Source of the DNA: Methylococcaceae bacterium
GTDB taxonomy: Bacteria > Pseudomonadota > Gammaproteobacteria > Methylococcales > Methylomonadaceae
Direction: 5' to 3'
Assembly: GCA_947505055.1 (NCBI GenBank)
Contig: CANNLO010000032.1
Span: 1-23,604, forward strand
Length of the DNA stretch: 23,604 nt
In this document: positions 23,239 to 23,604 of the stretch, piece by piece
Numbering within the stretch: position 1 is the first letter of the stretch
Layout: every line of letters starts with the position of its first letter
Notes under the pieces: generated by a model
What the model saw: only the letters and a program-made list of their open reading frames with translations
Told to the model about the DNA's origin: nothing
Databases searched by the model: none
Made by a program: the position numbers and the translations under genes

Positions 23239-23604
23239 ATCGCAATCCTTTTGTTTTTAATAAATTAGCAATTTGAAGGCCACAATTAAAAAATACTTAA
23301 GTAGCAATGAGTTAAATTAATTTAACAATTTAAGAGTAAGTTTTAATAAAACTAACAAACTTCAAAATACCATCTTTGATCCACATCAAGTAGCAAATCA
23401 TACAAGAAAAAAGATCCTTTTAAAAGAATAAGATAGGAATACTAGTAAATGCTAATAATTAACTGCATCGTATATTGTTACCGCAGCGAATAAGCAAGTA
23501 TGCGTTTATTATAGCCGTCACAAAACTGACGCTCTTAAAGTCTATGAATTTTTTAAATACTGGCCAGAAATAATGGATCAAATGAAGACTCATGTAAAAT
23601 GAAC
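23239..23604. other. fliL upstream region without a convincing gene
   Basis: 366 AT-rich bases. The first 45 hold the fliL leader and its sigma-54 promoter. Further out no minus-strand gene is seen up to the edge. On the plus strand a frame without a start codon runs from a stop at 23456 to TGA at about 23600; it looks protein-like but is unplaced (see findings). Confidence 0.5.
23268..23282 (-). promoter_or_regulatory. Sigma-54 promoter for the fliL flagellar run
   Basis: The minus strand reads TGGCCTTCAAATTGC followed by TA, matching TGGCAC-N5-TTGC at TGGC and TTGC with exact GG-N10-GC spacing. Transcription would start near 23256, 18 bases before the fliL ATG. No other promoter-like sequence is seen between the tightly packed genes down to fliA, so it may drive most of the run. 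Confidence 0.65.

Overview
The window reads as chromosome of a moderately AT-rich gammaproteobacterium with a polar flagellum. FlhF and FlhG sit beside a MotC/MotD-type stator, and sigma-54 and sigma-28 promoter sequences are visible. The four-gene PQQ/alcohol-dehydrogenase-linked ABC system (PedA1-A2-B-C type) hints at a methylotroph or methanotroph such as the Methylococcales, but that placement is inference, since no methane or methanol oxidation gene is present.

Layout. (1) 1-411: tRNA-Gly(GCC) and tRNA-Cys(GCA) on the minus strand, each followed by an intrinsic terminator, with a good housekeeping promoter in front of tRNA-Gly. (2) 412-2735: two minus-strand genes of unknown function. 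Between them lies a plus-strand sequence matching a sigma-28 promoter, pointing antisense into the 3' end of the 528-residue gene. (3) 2834-6546: a tightly coupled minus-strand operon encoding a periplasmic binding protein, a YVTN beta-propeller, an ABC ATPase and an ABC-2 permease. (4) 6547-6875: AT-rich divergent control region without a gene. (5) 6876-8054: plus-strand Ser-rich small protein and a MOSC-domain protein. (6) 8076-9271: minus-strand YgjP-like zinc metalloprotease and a group II truncated hemoglobin. (7) 9497-10168: plus-strand BI-1/YccA membrane protein, ended by a strong bidirectional terminator. (8) 10234-23238: thirteen kilobases of minus-strand flagellar genes in the order fliL-M-N-O-P-Q-R-flhB-flhA-flhF-flhG-fliA, then motC-motD, then a 52-residue ORF and a DUF2802 protein. 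(9) 23239-23604: fliL leader with a sigma-54 promoter, then nothing convincing except a fragmentary plus-strand reading frame at the edge.

The flagellar block makes the C-ring (FliM, FliN), the type III export gate (FliO, P, Q, R, FlhB, FlhA), the FlhF/FlhG pair that sets pole and number, the late sigma factor FliA, and the stator. Sigma-54-like -24/-12 elements lie before fliL, before motC and before the 52-residue ORF, which suggests three separately initiated units under one regulator. The cheY-Z-A-B genes that lie between fliA and motC in Pseudomonas-type clusters, and the ParA/CheW genes usually near the DUF2802 gene, are absent here, although FliM keeps its CheY-binding N-terminus.

No CRISPR array, insertion sequence or prophage was seen. 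The most useful leads are the unlisted 52-residue ORF, the antisense sigma-28 site, the missing chemotaxis block, the YgjP gene whose conserved N-terminus extends upstream of any normal start codon, and the stand-alone Ped-type transporter.
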